From positions 1-12,917 of the forward strand of contig DAOWDO010000004.1 in assembly GCA_030638985.1 (NCBI GenBank): a stretch of DNA of 12,917 nt, read 5' to 3'. Of the stretch, positions 1 to 7,127 are shown one piece after another. The position numbers and the translations under genes were made by a program. Each line of letters opens with the position of its first letter. The first letter of the stretch is position 1. This stretch comes from Dehalococcoidia bacterium. Lineage in GTDB: Bacteria; Chloroflexota; Dehalococcoidia; Dehalococcoidales; DAOWLH01. The notes under the pieces were generated by a model, which saw nothing but the letters and a program-made list of their open reading frames with translations, did no database searches and had not been told where the DNA came from.

Positions 1-1708
1 AGTCAACGATGATGGACGAACCGGCACCGCTGTCGTAGCCCTCAACCTGAATGCGGTTAAGTTTCAGGGCACCGGTGCCGTACCGCCCTTCCAGTATCGG
101 GTGGCTGACGCCCGTCTGGCTATGCGGGCTGATGTAGGAATAGACTGGGGAGTCTTCGGCCAGCGGGTTTACCAGGTAGACTTTGCTACCTTCAATGAAG
201 AGCACGTCGGGGACGAAAGATAGAAGCTTGGTGATAACGATGTCACCGCTAGTTGTCGGGCTGACGGTGAAGTCGGGATAATAGCTGGTGATGAGCGAGG
301 ACTGTGAGACAACCTCCAGTTTCAGGCCGGCTCTGGCCAGGATAAGGGAAAGGATGTCCCTGACACTGGCCTGGTTGGTATCTTTGTTCCAGCGGAACTG
401 ATATCGGGCCTGCCAGTTGGCGACCAGACTCCAGCCGCAGGAAGCGTGCAGCACCAGGCTGGCCTGGCTGCCGGAGCTGGTGTATTCGTAGGCTTCCAAA
501 ACGAAGCTCTGCCCGGGACTCACTTCGTTGCCCTGCGTGGTGGTGTAGCCCGGCCCCAGGTTTAGCTGGCAGCCGATGGCCAGTGCTGATGGTGGTGGCA
601 AGAAGCGGCCGTCATTGTTGACAAGCTTCACCGTGAGACGGCTGCGACATCCCCTTATCTCTTGTTTCAGGGACAGCACATCGGCAGTAAGCTCCAGGGC
701 ATCAGCGGTAAGCGGGGCACGCCAGACACCGTTGGCCCGGGATAGCCAGCAGTAATCCCCGTGGTGGGCAATAGCCAGCCCGTATTCAGAAGTGAGGTTA
801 AATGGTAGCGGCTCCAGCCACAGACTATCGACAAATTTGGTGCCGGGGACGGAGTATGACCAGAATATGCGGGAATAAGCCTCGGTACCGGTGAACTCCT
901 CGACATAGAAGCAGCGGAAAACATCGGGCTTGTCCAGAAAAGCGTAACGATACTCAAAGTCGCCGCCGGAAGGGGCCTGGGCGAACTCATTAAGCTCCGA
1001 CCAGGTACCGGCGGCGACGTCGCCGCCGTCACCATAGATAAGGCTCCACAGCCTGAAGTTGCCGCCTGTATCCTGGCCGGTGACAAACAGGTTCCAGTCG
1101 TCGTCATATACTGTAGCTACCCCCGTTAGGTCGCCGGTGGTCTTATCCCAGCTCGACAATGCCTGCCACTGGCCACTCTCTAACTTCTTGACATGAAGGT
1201 CTGTCTGGCTGGTAAAAAACAAAGCGAGGTCGCCATTGGGCTTATAGGCGGCGGTGATGCCGTTTAGATATATACTGGGGCAGAAATCGATAAACTCCGG
1301 GTCTGACCAGCTTATACCGTAATCGGTGCTCTTCAGGCGATAGATTCTGAGTATGGAGTTAATAAAGAAGATGGAAACCTCGGCACCGAGCGAGGCGGCG
1401 GCGGCGATATTGATATTATACTGGTTGGCGTAGGTCCACTGGCTGAAATCGGAACTTGGCCCTGGGTCGGCTACTCGCTGCCAGTAGAGCTTCCTCTGGT
1501 CGGATGCCGGTCCTATCCTGACCCTTATCAGTGAGCCATCTCCGGGTATAGTTAGACTATGATAGTGTTCTTCCTCCGAGCCGGTGTAGAGCCGGGAGAA
1601 GTTGAGCCTGGTGACGCCGGCAACCTTATTTACCGCTTCCAGCTTAACAAAAGGGCTATGGCTGGCCTGCTTCTGCGCCGCCAGCAGTGTTTCCGATAGG
1701 TTTCTCAC
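1..1708 (-). CDS. Phage tail-type protein with Asp-box beta-propeller-like N-terminal half (partial, C-terminus off window)
   Basis: The frame is open for 569 codons from the GTG at 1708 to the window edge without a stop. The start is supported by AAGGA (1717-1721) eight bases upstream, and it follows five residues after a similar upstream gene end, so the two are probably translated together. The first ~340 residues are beta-rich, with repeated Trp/aromatic blades and one textbook Asp-box, S127-T-D-Y-G-I-S-W134, as in sialidase-like beta-propellers and some phage adhesins. From about residue 345 the protein changes to a different domain, including a stretch near 450-515 with alternating helix and strand that loosely recalls tail-hub or baseplate proteins. 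I infer a structural tail/receptor-recognition protein. No enzymatic residues are evident, and a tail fibre, hub or putative neuraminidase-like adhesin all remain possible. Confidence 0.7.
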   Translation of the reverse strand, partial: MRNLSETLLAAQKQASHSPFVKLEAVNKVAGVTRLNFSRLYTGSEEEHYHSLTIPGDGSLIRVRIGPASDQRKLYWQRVADPGPSSDFSQWTYANQYNINIAAAASLGAEVSIFFINSILRIYRLKSTDYGISWSDPEFIDFCPSIYLNGITAAYKPNGDLALFFTSQTDLHVKKLESGQWQALSSWDKTTGDLTGVATVYDDDWNLFVTGQDTGGNFRLWSLIYGDGGDVAAGTWSELNEFAQAPSGGDFEYRYAFLDKPDVFRCFYVEEFTGTEAYSRIFWSYSVPGTKFVDSLWLEPLPFNLTSEYGLAIAHHGDYCWLSRANGVWRAPLTADALELTADVLSLKQEIRGCRSRLTVKLVNNDGRFLPPPSALAIGCQLNLGPGYTTTQGNEVSPGQSFVLEAYEYTSSGSQASLVLHASCGWSLVANWQARYQFRWNKDTNQASVRDILSLILARAGLKLEVVSQSSLITSYYPDFTVSPTTSGDIVITKLLSFVPDVLFIEGSKVYLVNPLAEDSPVYSYISPHSQTGVSHPILEGRYGTGALKLNRIQVEGYDSGAGSSIIVD

Positions 1709-1712
1709 TTTC

Positions 1713-1961
1713 TTAATCCTTGGCCTGTTGATTTGGTATGTATTTCTTTCCCCATAACAGGTGGCCGGCGATATAACCGGTGGCAAAGGCTCCAAGCAGC
1801 CAGAATATCTGTGGCCATAGCCAGTGCCCGATCAGGGCACCAGCAGCCACCATGCCGATTATCCACAGCCCCTCAAGTTTGTGCCAGGTATCGCGCAGGA
1901 TGAAGGTCCAGGGCCGGCCGCCTATTCTTGACCACAGTGCTCGATAGATATTGCCCAGCAT
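1713..1961 (-). CDS. Small two-helix membrane protein, holin-like
   Basis: An 82-residue protein with a basic, amphipathic N-terminus (residues 1-28), two hydrophobic segments at about 32-49 and 52-70, and a charged tail ending in GKKYIPNQQAKD. The short turn between the segments contains WPQ. The ATG at 1961 is preferred over the GTG directly before it (1964) because AAGGAG (1968-1973) is then six bases away, a better spacing. It sits between the connector-like gene and the large tail gene, with the tail start five bases beyond its stop. Size, two helices and position fit a class II-like phage holin, but no endolysin is visible next to it. Small membrane proteins of unknown role also occur in phage structural operons, so the function is a tentative inference. 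Confidence 0.55.
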   Translation of the reverse strand: MLGNIYRALWSRIGGRPWTFILRDTWHKLEGLWIIGMVAAGALIGHWLWPQIFWLLGAFATGYIAGHLLWGKKYIPNQQAKD

Positions 1962-1975
1962 CACCCACTCCTTGC

Positions 1976-2607
1976 TTAAGGACCGTAGTCAGTGGTTTTT
2001 GATTTTGCGGGACGGGCTGGCTGGTAGAGCTGAGAAAGCCGTGCCCGGTTCCTCCGGCCCAGTCTCCTGAGCTCCTCCCTGAAGTAGCGGAGCTTCTCCT
2101 TCCCCCAGCCCAAGAAATCTCTGGCAGTGGTGTCACCGCCGATATTAACCCGGTTGATGGCAAAGGTGGCCCATTCCATGGCGGCGTGGCCGCCAGCACC
2201 GCTGGCGATGATGTCTTCCAGGTGGCAGGGACAGTTGACGAGGACTCATCAAGAGTATGCAGCTTGCCATAGTAGATGTAGGCGTCCGAGCCGTCAGGAA
2301 TCTCATCGCCGAGCAGGCATATACTGTCGGCCCACAGGCTGAAGCGCTGGTAGCTTCTGGGAAATCGGCCCGTCGGGTATTCCACCGCCTGGACCATGAC
2401 GCGATTGGTGAGGCTGGATATATCTATCTCTCTTGAGCCGGTGGTAGTCTCCAGGGTTGCTCTTTGCTCGCAGGGGATGGCTTCGGAGAACTCCCGAACG
2501 GTATGGGTGATATGCCGGTCAATCTCATCGTCGCTCCAGCGATAGTTGGCGGTATCCTCGTCGTGCAGGTCGCGTCTGACTATGGCTCTCATCTCGGTCA
2601 GGTTCAT
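1976..2607 (-). pseudogene. Phage head-tail connector/adaptor-like protein, split by an apparent 1-base deletion near 2224
   Basis: Translation starts at the ATG at 2607 behind AGGAG, spaced seven bases. It gives a soluble, helical protein beginning MNLTEMRAIVRRDLHDED, with a motif WSDDEIDRHI typical of phage connector/adaptor proteins that plug the portal. After ...SSSTVPA (about 2224) the frame turns into low-quality sequence that runs on through the next gene to 1873. The sensible continuation HLEDIIASGAGGHAAMEWA lies in another frame and ends at the stop at 1976. Adding one C in GCC-ACC restores a single ~210-residue protein ending in a basic helical segment (EELRRLGRRNRARL). So this is either a real frameshift or a base-call error. 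Position between capsid and tail genes supports the connector role; I recognise the general type, not a named family. A programmed frameshift is unlikely, as there is no slippery heptamer. Confidence 0.65.
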
Positions 2608-2610
2608 CGC

Positions 2611-2824
2611 TTATCTCCTCAGTATGGCCAGCGCTTTCACCAGCAGTTTTAGCTTGGCTGTGGTTAGCTCGGCGTCAGAGAGGGCGGATAGCTGGGCAAT
2701 TGTTGCCTCAGCCTGTTCCCTGGCCAGCTCCTCATCAGATACCTCGTAGGGTACCTGCTCGGTGGCTATCAACCGGCCCGCCATTATCGTAGGTCTCTAT
2801 TGTCTGATATCTTGTTTTCGGCAT
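2611..2824 (-). pseudogene. Small phage protein (~70 aa), apparent 1-base insertion near 2773
   Basis: The strong ribosome site AGGAGG (2831-2836) lies six bases before the ATG at 2824. This frame reads MPKTRYQTIETYDNGG and then meets a TGA at 2735-2737 after 29 codons. A second frame supplies the rest: from LIATEQVPYEVSDEELA to the C-terminal helix KLKLLVKALAILRR and TAA at 2611-2613. Removing one G in CCGGTTG (about 2773) joins the two into a ~70-residue acidic-then-basic helical protein. The in-frame ATG at 2784 could start a 57-residue version, but nothing like a ribosome site precedes it. The role is unknown; it sits four bases before the connector-like gene and is probably a minor head or assembly protein. 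It is the second frameshift in adjacent genes. Confidence 0.55.
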
Positions 2825-2834
2825 AGCTGTCCTC

Positions 2835-3440
2835 CTAGTCCAGTGAAGATACCCTGATTGCTCCGTAACCTGCCGTCCACTCTCCATCAGGAGTGGGATA
2901 GGGGTCGGCCAGGGCCGATGGATTTTCGCTCCCTTTGTAAAGGCTTAACGAAAAGGCAGAAAGGGTGCTGGCCGATGCCCCCAGGGGTGACCAGGCCGCC
3001 TGGTAGCCCCTTATGGTTGGAGCCCCATCGCTGATGACAGCCAGGAAGTATATGCCCTTGTCCAGACTCTGCCCGCCACTGATTTCAAGCACCTTGAGGC
3101 CAGTGCTATCAACGGCGACGGTTCCGGCGTCAAGCAACAGACTGCCGGGGTACAAGTTGGCGCCGATGCCATAGATACCGAGGCGGGCAAACTTGCCGGC
3201 GCTGGCGGCGCCGGTGACATCAATTAACAGGTGGCTTATAGTTAAGGCTCTGGGTACAACCATAATGGTGGCTACCAGCCTACCAGCTGTTACTACCTGG
3301 GTTGTAAAGGCCTGAACCGGGGTGAGTATCTGGTTTTTATTGGTTCTCAAGCTGTCCATCAGCTGGTAGGTGTGGGCGTCAAGGAGGGCTATATGGTCGG
3401 CCAGTTGTCCTTCTAGTTGTTCTCCGGCTAGTTTAAGCAT
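2835..3440 (-). CDS. Phage structural protein with beta-sandwich domain (tail-fibre/decoration type)
   Basis: A 201-residue protein. Residues 1-45 are helical (GEQLEGQLADHIALLDAHTY) and probably serve for oligomerisation or attachment. From about residue 55 it is beta-rich, containing the run ARLGIYGIGANLYPGSLLLD and then LKVLEISGGQSLDKGIYFLAV. I know this pattern (R-x-G-I-Y ... P-G-x-L-L-x-D-x-G ... G-x-Y-W/F-L-A) from many phage tail-fibre and virion-surface proteins. No signal peptide or membrane segment is present. The ATG at 3440 is preceded by AGGTG at short spacing, and the start is ten bases past the previous gene. Its place in the head/connector cluster, not at the distal end of the tail genes, suggests a virion-surface or decoration role as well as receptor binding. 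The exact role is inference. Confidence 0.6.
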   Translation of the reverse strand: MLKLAGEQLEGQLADHIALLDAHTYQLMDSLRTNKNQILTPVQAFTTQVVTAGRLVATIMVVPRALTISHLLIDVTGAASAGKFARLGIYGIGANLYPGSLLLDAGTVAVDSTGLKVLEISGGQSLDKGIYFLAVISDGAPTIRGYQAAWSPLGASASTLSAFSLSLYKGSENPSALADPYPTPDGEWTAGYGAIRVSSLD

Positions 3441-3450
3441 TTTTCACCTT

Positions 3451-3789
3451 CTAGCTTAGAATGTAGTCCGCCCCCAGGGAGAAGGATGTCCCGGAGAAGG
3501 CGGTTACCTTAAGGAATATGGTTGAACCGCGGCAATCGACCACCAGGGCGTGCTGCCCGGCAGTGGCAAAGGTCCTCCTGCCGCCGCCGAACCACTTCTG
3601 CTGCCTTGCGTTCCAGAAGATTACCTGGGTTTCAAGGCTGGAAAGGCTGCCGGTAACGGTGAGGTCAAAGCGACACTCCCGAAAGCCGCTGGTATCAATG
3701 GCCCCCGAGGTATCAGCCGGGTCGGCAGCATCAACACTGGTAACACCACTACGGTGGAGCTTGGGTTGTGTGGTATAAACTTCAGCCAT
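3451..3789 (-). CDS. Small beta-rich virion protein downstream of capsid (head decoration candidate)
   Basis: A 112-residue protein beginning MAEVYTTQPKLHRSGVTSVD, then strand-rich with alternating hydrophobics (RFDLTVTGSLSSLETQVIF and STIFLKVTAFSGTSFSLGAD). No helix-rich core, signal peptide or catalytic motif is visible. The ATG at 3789 follows GGAGAG at five bases. It lies immediately after the major capsid gene, separated only by a strong GC hairpin (3809-3835), which is the usual place for a head decoration/stabilisation or head-fibre protein. The size fits such proteins. I do not recognise the family by sequence, so decoration protein is a positional inference. Confidence 0.5.
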   Translation of the reverse strand: MAEVYTTQPKLHRSGVTSVDAADPADTSGAIDTSGFRECRFDLTVTGSLSSLETQVIFWNARQQKWFGGGRRTFATAGQHALVVDCRGSTIFLKVTAFSGTSFSLGADYILS

Positions 3790-3808
3790 GGTTTCTCTCC
3801 TTTTTTTG

Positions 3809-3835
3809 GCGGGGAGGGGGTTGTCCCCTCCCCGC
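3809..3835. other. Strong GC hairpin between capsid gene and next gene
   Basis: GCGGGGAGGGG (3809-3819) is perfectly complementary to CCCCTCCCCGC (3825-3835), with a five-base loop. It lies 11 bases beyond the capsid stop codon. In the direction of phage transcription (minus strand) it is followed by CAAAAAAAGG, not by a U-tract, so it is not a canonical intrinsic terminator for that strand. It could slow decay of the upstream capsid message, act as partial attenuation, or stop antisense transcripts, since the plus strand has ATTTTGGTTT after it. Confidence 0.7.
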
Positions 3836-3845
3836 AGATTTTGGT

Positions 3846-4766
3846 TTAGCCCTGCACTCCGATTAGGGCTGCGGCTTTAACGGCGCTGAATAGCGCTAAG
3901 GCGCAATACCACTTGACCCTGGTGCGGGAGGCATCCTTGTTCTCCAGCGAGCCGATAGGCTCTACCTGGAGGAAGCCGGGGCTGGTTAAGCCACAGAGAG
4001 CGCCCTCGCCGAACTGGACGGCATAGATGGTGGAGCAATCGCCGCCGGTGGTGGCTGTCTCCAGGCTGTCGGTGACCACGTGGGTGTCCAGAATCCAGTC
4101 GTTAACGCCGATAGGGATTCCGTCCCAGAACTGGACGAAGTTGCCCCATTTGTCGCGGTCGGCGTCCAGAAGACTGCCGGAGGCTCTGACCAGAGAGTTG
4201 ATCTTGCGCCGGGAGCGCCGGCTCATGAGCAGCATATCGGGCTTGCCGCCCTTTACGGCATCGATGAGTTCATCCAGCTTGTCCAGGGTGAGTGTGGCCC
4301 CGGTGGCGCCCATGGCGATTACCTGGTCGCTTGAGGTGGCGGTGTCAATCAGCTTCATCAGGCCGTCGAACTGCTTGGCGCTTGCCGTTGAGTCGCCATA
4401 GATAAAAGTTTCCTCGAGCTTTTGCTGGAGCGCCTTGGCCTTAAGCTCAACGATGGCCGCCTCCAGGTCCTGAGTATTGCTCCGGGTGGTCTTGAGGAAG
4501 TTGTCAACATCGGCGTCGCCGCCCATAATCTTGAGGTTGGCGGTTACTTGTTCAAAGGTGGGCGTCGATTCCGCCCAGGTATCACCGACATCATAGAAGT
4601 CAATGCTGGGCAGGGTCTTCTCCTGGTTGTAGGTCAGGCCGTTGCCCACGATTTCGACAAAAGGTAGGTTTTGCAGGATGGGCGAGTCTTTGACGATGGT
4701 CTCCACCACCCCCTGCATTAAAACGTCGTTGGATAGTTTTGAAGCTTCAGCTAGAGTTAAAGCCAT
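3846..4766 (-). CDS. Major capsid protein, HK97-fold type
   Basis: A 306-residue protein beginning MALTLAEASKLSNDVLMQGV. The features fit HK97-fold coat proteins with a short N-arm: an N-terminal helix followed by ETIVKDSPILQNLPFVEIVG, a beta-rich E-loop region (residues ~45-85, YNQEKTLPSIDFYDVGDTW and DADVDNF), a long spine-like helix (QDLEAAIVELKAKALQQKLE), the central KPDMLLMSRRSRRKINSL segment, and a C-terminal strand/helix (RVKWYCALALFSAVKAAALI). No long scaffold-like N-terminal delta domain is fused; a separate scaffold gene precedes it. AGGAGGT lies eight bases before the ATG, inside the 3' end of the scaffold gene, and the stop and start overlap as TAATG. That implies coupled translation in the portal-scaffold-capsid order. 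The call is firm for a capsid protein; the precise family is not assigned. Confidence 0.88.
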   Translation of the reverse strand: MALTLAEASKLSNDVLMQGVVETIVKDSPILQNLPFVEIVGNGLTYNQEKTLPSIDFYDVGDTWAESTPTFEQVTANLKIMGGDADVDNFLKTTRSNTQDLEAAIVELKAKALQQKLEETFIYGDSTASAKQFDGLMKLIDTATSSDQVIAMGATGATLTLDKLDELIDAVKGGKPDMLLMSRRSRRKINSLVRASGSLLDADRDKWGNFVQFWDGIPIGVNDWILDTHVVTDSLETATTGGDCSTIYAVQFGEGALCGLTSPGFLQVEPIGSLENKDASRTRVKWYCALALFSAVKAAALIGVQG

Positions 4767-5263
4767 TATTTATTACCTCCTATGGCATACTGAATCTTTT
4801 CCCTCGGCGATAGTGCTGACAGGTCTGGGGCTGTCCTTGCCGGAGCGCCGGAAGGCATCCGGGTCGACATCATCTCGGCCTCAAGCCCCTGCCTTACCTT
4901 GCTTACCAGAGTCTTGGCCTTGGCCAGGGATTCATTGATGGCCTCAATGGTTTCACCGCAAATTAGCTCGGCCGGTAACTGGGGATGGGCATCGGTCACC
5001 ATGGCCTTGTAGCTGGTTACTGCCCGGGCCAGACTGTAATCCATCTGTTTTTGCTGCTCCTCGGCTTCGGCCAGGGACTGCTTCAGCTTGTCAATCTGGG
5101 CATCCCTTTCGGTAATAGCCTGCTCCAGCTTGGAGATTCGAGTTTCTTTGTCAGCCAGTTCCCGGTCCTTCCGGGTTAACAGCCCTTCCAGCTCGGTGGC
5201 CCTGGCCTTGAGCCGTTTTAGCTTCTCTTCTGCAGAAGTGGCTTGCTTCTCTTTATCTGTCAA
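4766..5263 (-). CDS. Capsid scaffolding protein (coiled coil)
   Basis: A 165-residue, highly charged protein. Residues ~8-80 are an almost uninterrupted heptad coiled coil (KLKRLKARATELEGLL, then KLEQAITERDAQIDKLKQ). A helical middle follows (~85-130), then a proline/alanine linker (SGAPARTAPDL) and a short C-terminal basic segment LSPREKIQYAIGGNK. A coiled-coil body with a small C-terminal coat-binding end is characteristic of tailed-phage scaffolds, and the position directly between portal and major capsid genes is where they occur. It would form the transient internal core of the procapsid and then be released or digested; no protease is visible in the window. The last codons hold the capsid gene's ribosome site. 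The ATG at 5263 is preceded by GAGGTAG. Confidence 0.8.
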   Translation of the reverse strand: MTDKEKQATSAEEKLKRLKARATELEGLLTRKDRELADKETRISKLEQAITERDAQIDKLKQSLAEAEEQQKQMDYSLARAVTSYKAMVTDAHPQLPAELICGETIEAINESLAKAKTLVSKVRQGLEAEMMSTRMPSGAPARTAPDLSALSPREKIQYAIGGNK

Positions 5264-5282
5264 AACAATCTACCTCCTCGGG

Positions 5283-6671
5283 TTATTGCTCGGTACCTTC
5301 TGTTGGGAGTTGAACAGCTCTCTCACGCGTTCCTCCCCTGGAAGGTCTGGTGTTTAGCTCCTGGTTCATTTTGAGTATGGCGGCTCGTTCTTCCAGCCAG
5401 TGGTTGAATTCCAGCTCCGGGTCATTGACGCCGATTTCGGACATGGCCCGGCGCCTGAAGTGGATACCACTCTGCACCAGTGTCTGCTCGTTGGACACCT
5501 GCCGGCTCAGGTCACGGGGTAGCACCGGGCTCCAGACCATGTCCAGTTGATAGCGGCCGAAGTCCTGGTTCTGGTACTTTTCTAAAAGCTTGAGGATGAG
5601 CTGGTTGCGGCGCCGGTAGACATCGGTCCTGATGAGCCGCTTGCGCCACACCTTTTGCAGTAAAGGCTGGAGCTCAATCTCAAGGGCGACCCCGGACAGG
5701 TCCCGGCTGGTGCCGCCGAAGGCGGCCCGGGGCGACTCGGCAACATCGTGGAGCGCTCGGTATATGAGGTCAATGTATTTGATGTGAAGGCCAACGCCGC
5801 CTCCCTGGAGCAGGTCGAGGAGATAAGCCTTGGCTTCCTCCGGAATGTTCCAGACAGCCCCCGGCCTGACGGCGATGTCCTTGGACTCTTCCACGTTCTC
5901 CAGAACGGCGATGGGGTTGCCCGATAGCTCCAGGATGTGGGAGAGCTGGCTCATGGCGCGGCTCAGCTCCTTTTGCGGCTCCATTAGCTGGGGCAGGTCG
6001 GAACTGCCCCAGAATTTCTTGGGCTCTCTCAGATTGGGGTAGATGACGAACGGAATGAAGCCGTAGGGGTTGGCTTTTTTCTCCACCAGGCTGTTATCCA
6101 GCCACAGTTCAAAGCTCTGGTCTGTCCACAGCTCAACAACGCTGGCTGTCTTACTCTTGGTTTTTACCTGGTAAAGCATTTCCACTTCTTCGGCGGTCAG
6201 GCTATACTTTGAGGCTACCCGCCACACCCTTGAGGTGTCGTCACCCAGCCACCAGGCGTAGATACCCTGTATATCGGGGGTGGTGACCCGGATGCGCTTC
6301 TGCTGACTGTCCCAGGTGACCTTAAAGCAGGCGTCACCGAGGATGGCGCAGTCAACCTCAGTCTCAAAGTCAAGCTGCTCCAGGCCGTTTTCCTGGGCCA
6401 CCTGCCTTAAGGCGAGCTCGGCTTTCCTTGCCTTGCCCCGGGACTCGGCGGTATCATCCAGGGCGGTAGCGGTAAAGTGCCTGCCGGACATGAGGTAAGA
6501 AGCTACCTTGTCGATGACCACCTTGGTGTAGTTAAAGGTCAGCTGTTTCTCCCCTCTGGTAATCTGCCCTGTCCACTGCCGGCCGTGGTAAAAGCCGAGC
6601 AGCTCCTGGTACCGTTTGAGCCGGTCTAGATCGCGGTGTCTTAACTGGTCCGGTGTAAAGCCATCATTCAT
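5283..6671 (-). CDS. Phage portal protein (SPP1 Gp6-like family)
   Basis: A 462-residue protein, a normal size for SPP1-type portals. Key features are an N-terminal helical segment ending LGFYHGRQW, then FNYTKVVIDKVASYLMSGRH (the conserved N-x-x-K-x-I-V-D region), an acidic/aromatic wing segment (FKVTWDSQQKRIRVTTPDIQ), GFIPFVIYPNLREPKKFWG and the conserved W-G-x-S-D-L stretch. The crown/stem region follows, with helices that contain RAAFGGTSRDLSGVALEIEL. It forms the dodecameric DNA-entry ring at one capsid vertex and docks the terminase. The ATG at 6671 lies 14 bases after the HTH gene's stop, and the scaffold follows 19 bases beyond its own stop. The C-terminal ~20 residues (TRPSRGGTRERAVQL) are disordered, as is common. 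No MuF-type head morphogenesis gene follows. Confidence 0.9.
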   Translation of the reverse strand: MNDGFTPDQLRHRDLDRLKRYQELLGFYHGRQWTGQITRGEKQLTFNYTKVVIDKVASYLMSGRHFTATALDDTAESRGKARKAELALRQVAQENGLEQLDFETEVDCAILGDACFKVTWDSQQKRIRVTTPDIQGIYAWWLGDDTSRVWRVASKYSLTAEEVEMLYQVKTKSKTASVVELWTDQSFELWLDNSLVEKKANPYGFIPFVIYPNLREPKKFWGSSDLPQLMEPQKELSRAMSQLSHILELSGNPIAVLENVEESKDIAVRPGAVWNIPEEAKAYLLDLLQGGGVGLHIKYIDLIYRALHDVAESPRAAFGGTSRDLSGVALEIELQPLLQKVWRKRLIRTDVYRRRNQLILKLLEKYQNQDFGRYQLDMVWSPVLPRDLSRQVSNEQTLVQSGIHFRRRAMSEIGVNDPELEFNHWLEERAAILKMNQELNTRPSRGGTRERAVQLPTEGTEQ

Positions 6672-6685
6672 TTTTGCAACCTCTC

Positions 6686-7015
6686 TTAAAAGTGCTGGCG
6701 GTTGTTTATTCCGTGCGAATTACCCGGCTGGATGATGGTGCTGTAGTTCTTGAGTGCCCGCTGCACGGTGCGCCGGCTGATGCCGAAGATGACTGCCAGC
6801 TCTGGCACTCCTTTGCCTTCGTTTTTAAACAGGGTTACTATCTGGCAGTCACGGCTGTTCTTGAGCAGACGCTGCCGGCCTCTGGGCTTATCGTAGATGC
6901 AGCTGGGGAAGGGGCAGTTTAGGCAGGACTGTGCCAGCTCACAGCCTTCGTCCTGGTACTGGCAGTATTCCGGCACCAGGTCCGGCTTGGTCTGAGAAAG
7001 TGTTTCCAGTTCCAT
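6686..7015 (-). CDS. Cys-cluster plus helix-turn-helix protein, first gene of the portal operon
   Basis: A 109-residue protein from the ATG at 7015. Five cysteines (C18, C25, C31, C34, C39; C-x6-C-x5-C-x2-C-x4-C, including CLNCPFPSC) suggest a small metal-binding module. They are followed by a basic hinge (PRGRQRLLK), and residues ~57-90 form a helix-turn-helix: VPELAVIFGISRRTVQRALK, as in resolvase/homeodomain-like HTHs. The frame extends to a GTG at 7054, but that lies inside the predicted promoter, upstream of the likely transcript start (~7038), so 7015 is preferred although its ribosome site is weak (GGAAAG). It probably binds DNA. Autoregulator, late activator or packaging accessory are all possible; I do not know a characterised member. 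Confidence 0.6.
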   Translation of the reverse strand: MELETLSQTKPDLVPEYCQYQDEGCELAQSCLNCPFPSCIYDKPRGRQRLLKNSRDCQIVTLFKNEGKGVPELAVIFGISRRTVQRALKNYSTIIQPGNSHGINNRQHF

Positions 7016-7044
7016 AACTTTCCGAGGGGCCTTTATTTGCAGTA

Positions 7045-7074
7045 ATAGTAGCACATATGTTCTAACACGGTCAA
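7045..7074 (-). promoter_or_regulatory. Predicted sigma70-type promoter of the HTH-portal-capsid operon
   Basis: Reading the minus strand, TTGACC (7074-7069) and TACTAT (7050-7045) are separated by 18 bases, placing the transcript start near 7038, upstream of the ATG at 7015. The spacer contains the 16-bp operator-like palindrome. Confidence 0.5.
7049..7064. promoter_or_regulatory. Operator-like near-palindrome, LexA/SOS-box type (copy 1)
   Basis: Plus strand TAGCACATATGTTCTA. The two halves TAGNAC and GTTCTA are mirror images apart from one base pair, and the core GCAC-N4-GTTC differs by one base from the GAAC-N4-GTTC LexA box of Gram-positive bacteria and relatives. It overlaps the predicted -10 at its left end, where a bound repressor would block transcription. 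An almost identical copy lies at 11587-11602. Confidence 0.6.
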
Positions 7075-7099
7075 TCGGTTATTGTCATCTTTGGTTAGC

Positions 7100-7127
7100 T
7101 TGACAAGAATGCCTGTTAACAATTAAT
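7100..7127 (+). promoter_or_regulatory. Predicted sigma70-type promoter of the surface-protein gene
   Basis: A perfect -35 TTGACA (7100-7105) and an ATTAAT -10 (7122-7127) with a 16-base spacer. The transcript would start near 7134, about 30 bases before the GTG start. Two similar 9-base elements, TGTTAACAA (7114-7122) and TGTTAAACA (7132-7140), flank the -10 with an 18-base offset and could be a second operator. The promoter is divergent from the portal-operon promoter and its LexA-like box lies ~36 bases upstream of the -35. Confidence 0.55.

Noticed and set aside
667..1107. A 146-codon minus-strand open frame within the tail gene
   Set aside because: It lies in a different frame of the same strand as the continuous 569-codon tail reading frame; Ser/Pro/Thr-rich composition indicates an out-of-frame shadow.
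1873..2223. The C-terminal half of the long minus-strand frame that starts at 2607
   Set aside because: After ~2224 it is low-complexity sequence antagonistic to the better frame encoding HLEDIIASGAGG onwards, and it overruns the next gene; treated as frameshift read-through.
2215..2235. Programmed ribosomal frameshift in the connector-like gene
   Set aside because: No slippery heptamer or following pseudoknot is visible, and this gene class is not known for it; one missing base explains the data more simply.
7016..7054. Upstream GTG start (7054) for the HTH protein
   Set aside because: It overlaps the predicted -10 and operator, so would be outside the transcript, and the extra residues (MLLLLQIKAPRKV) look unlike a domain.
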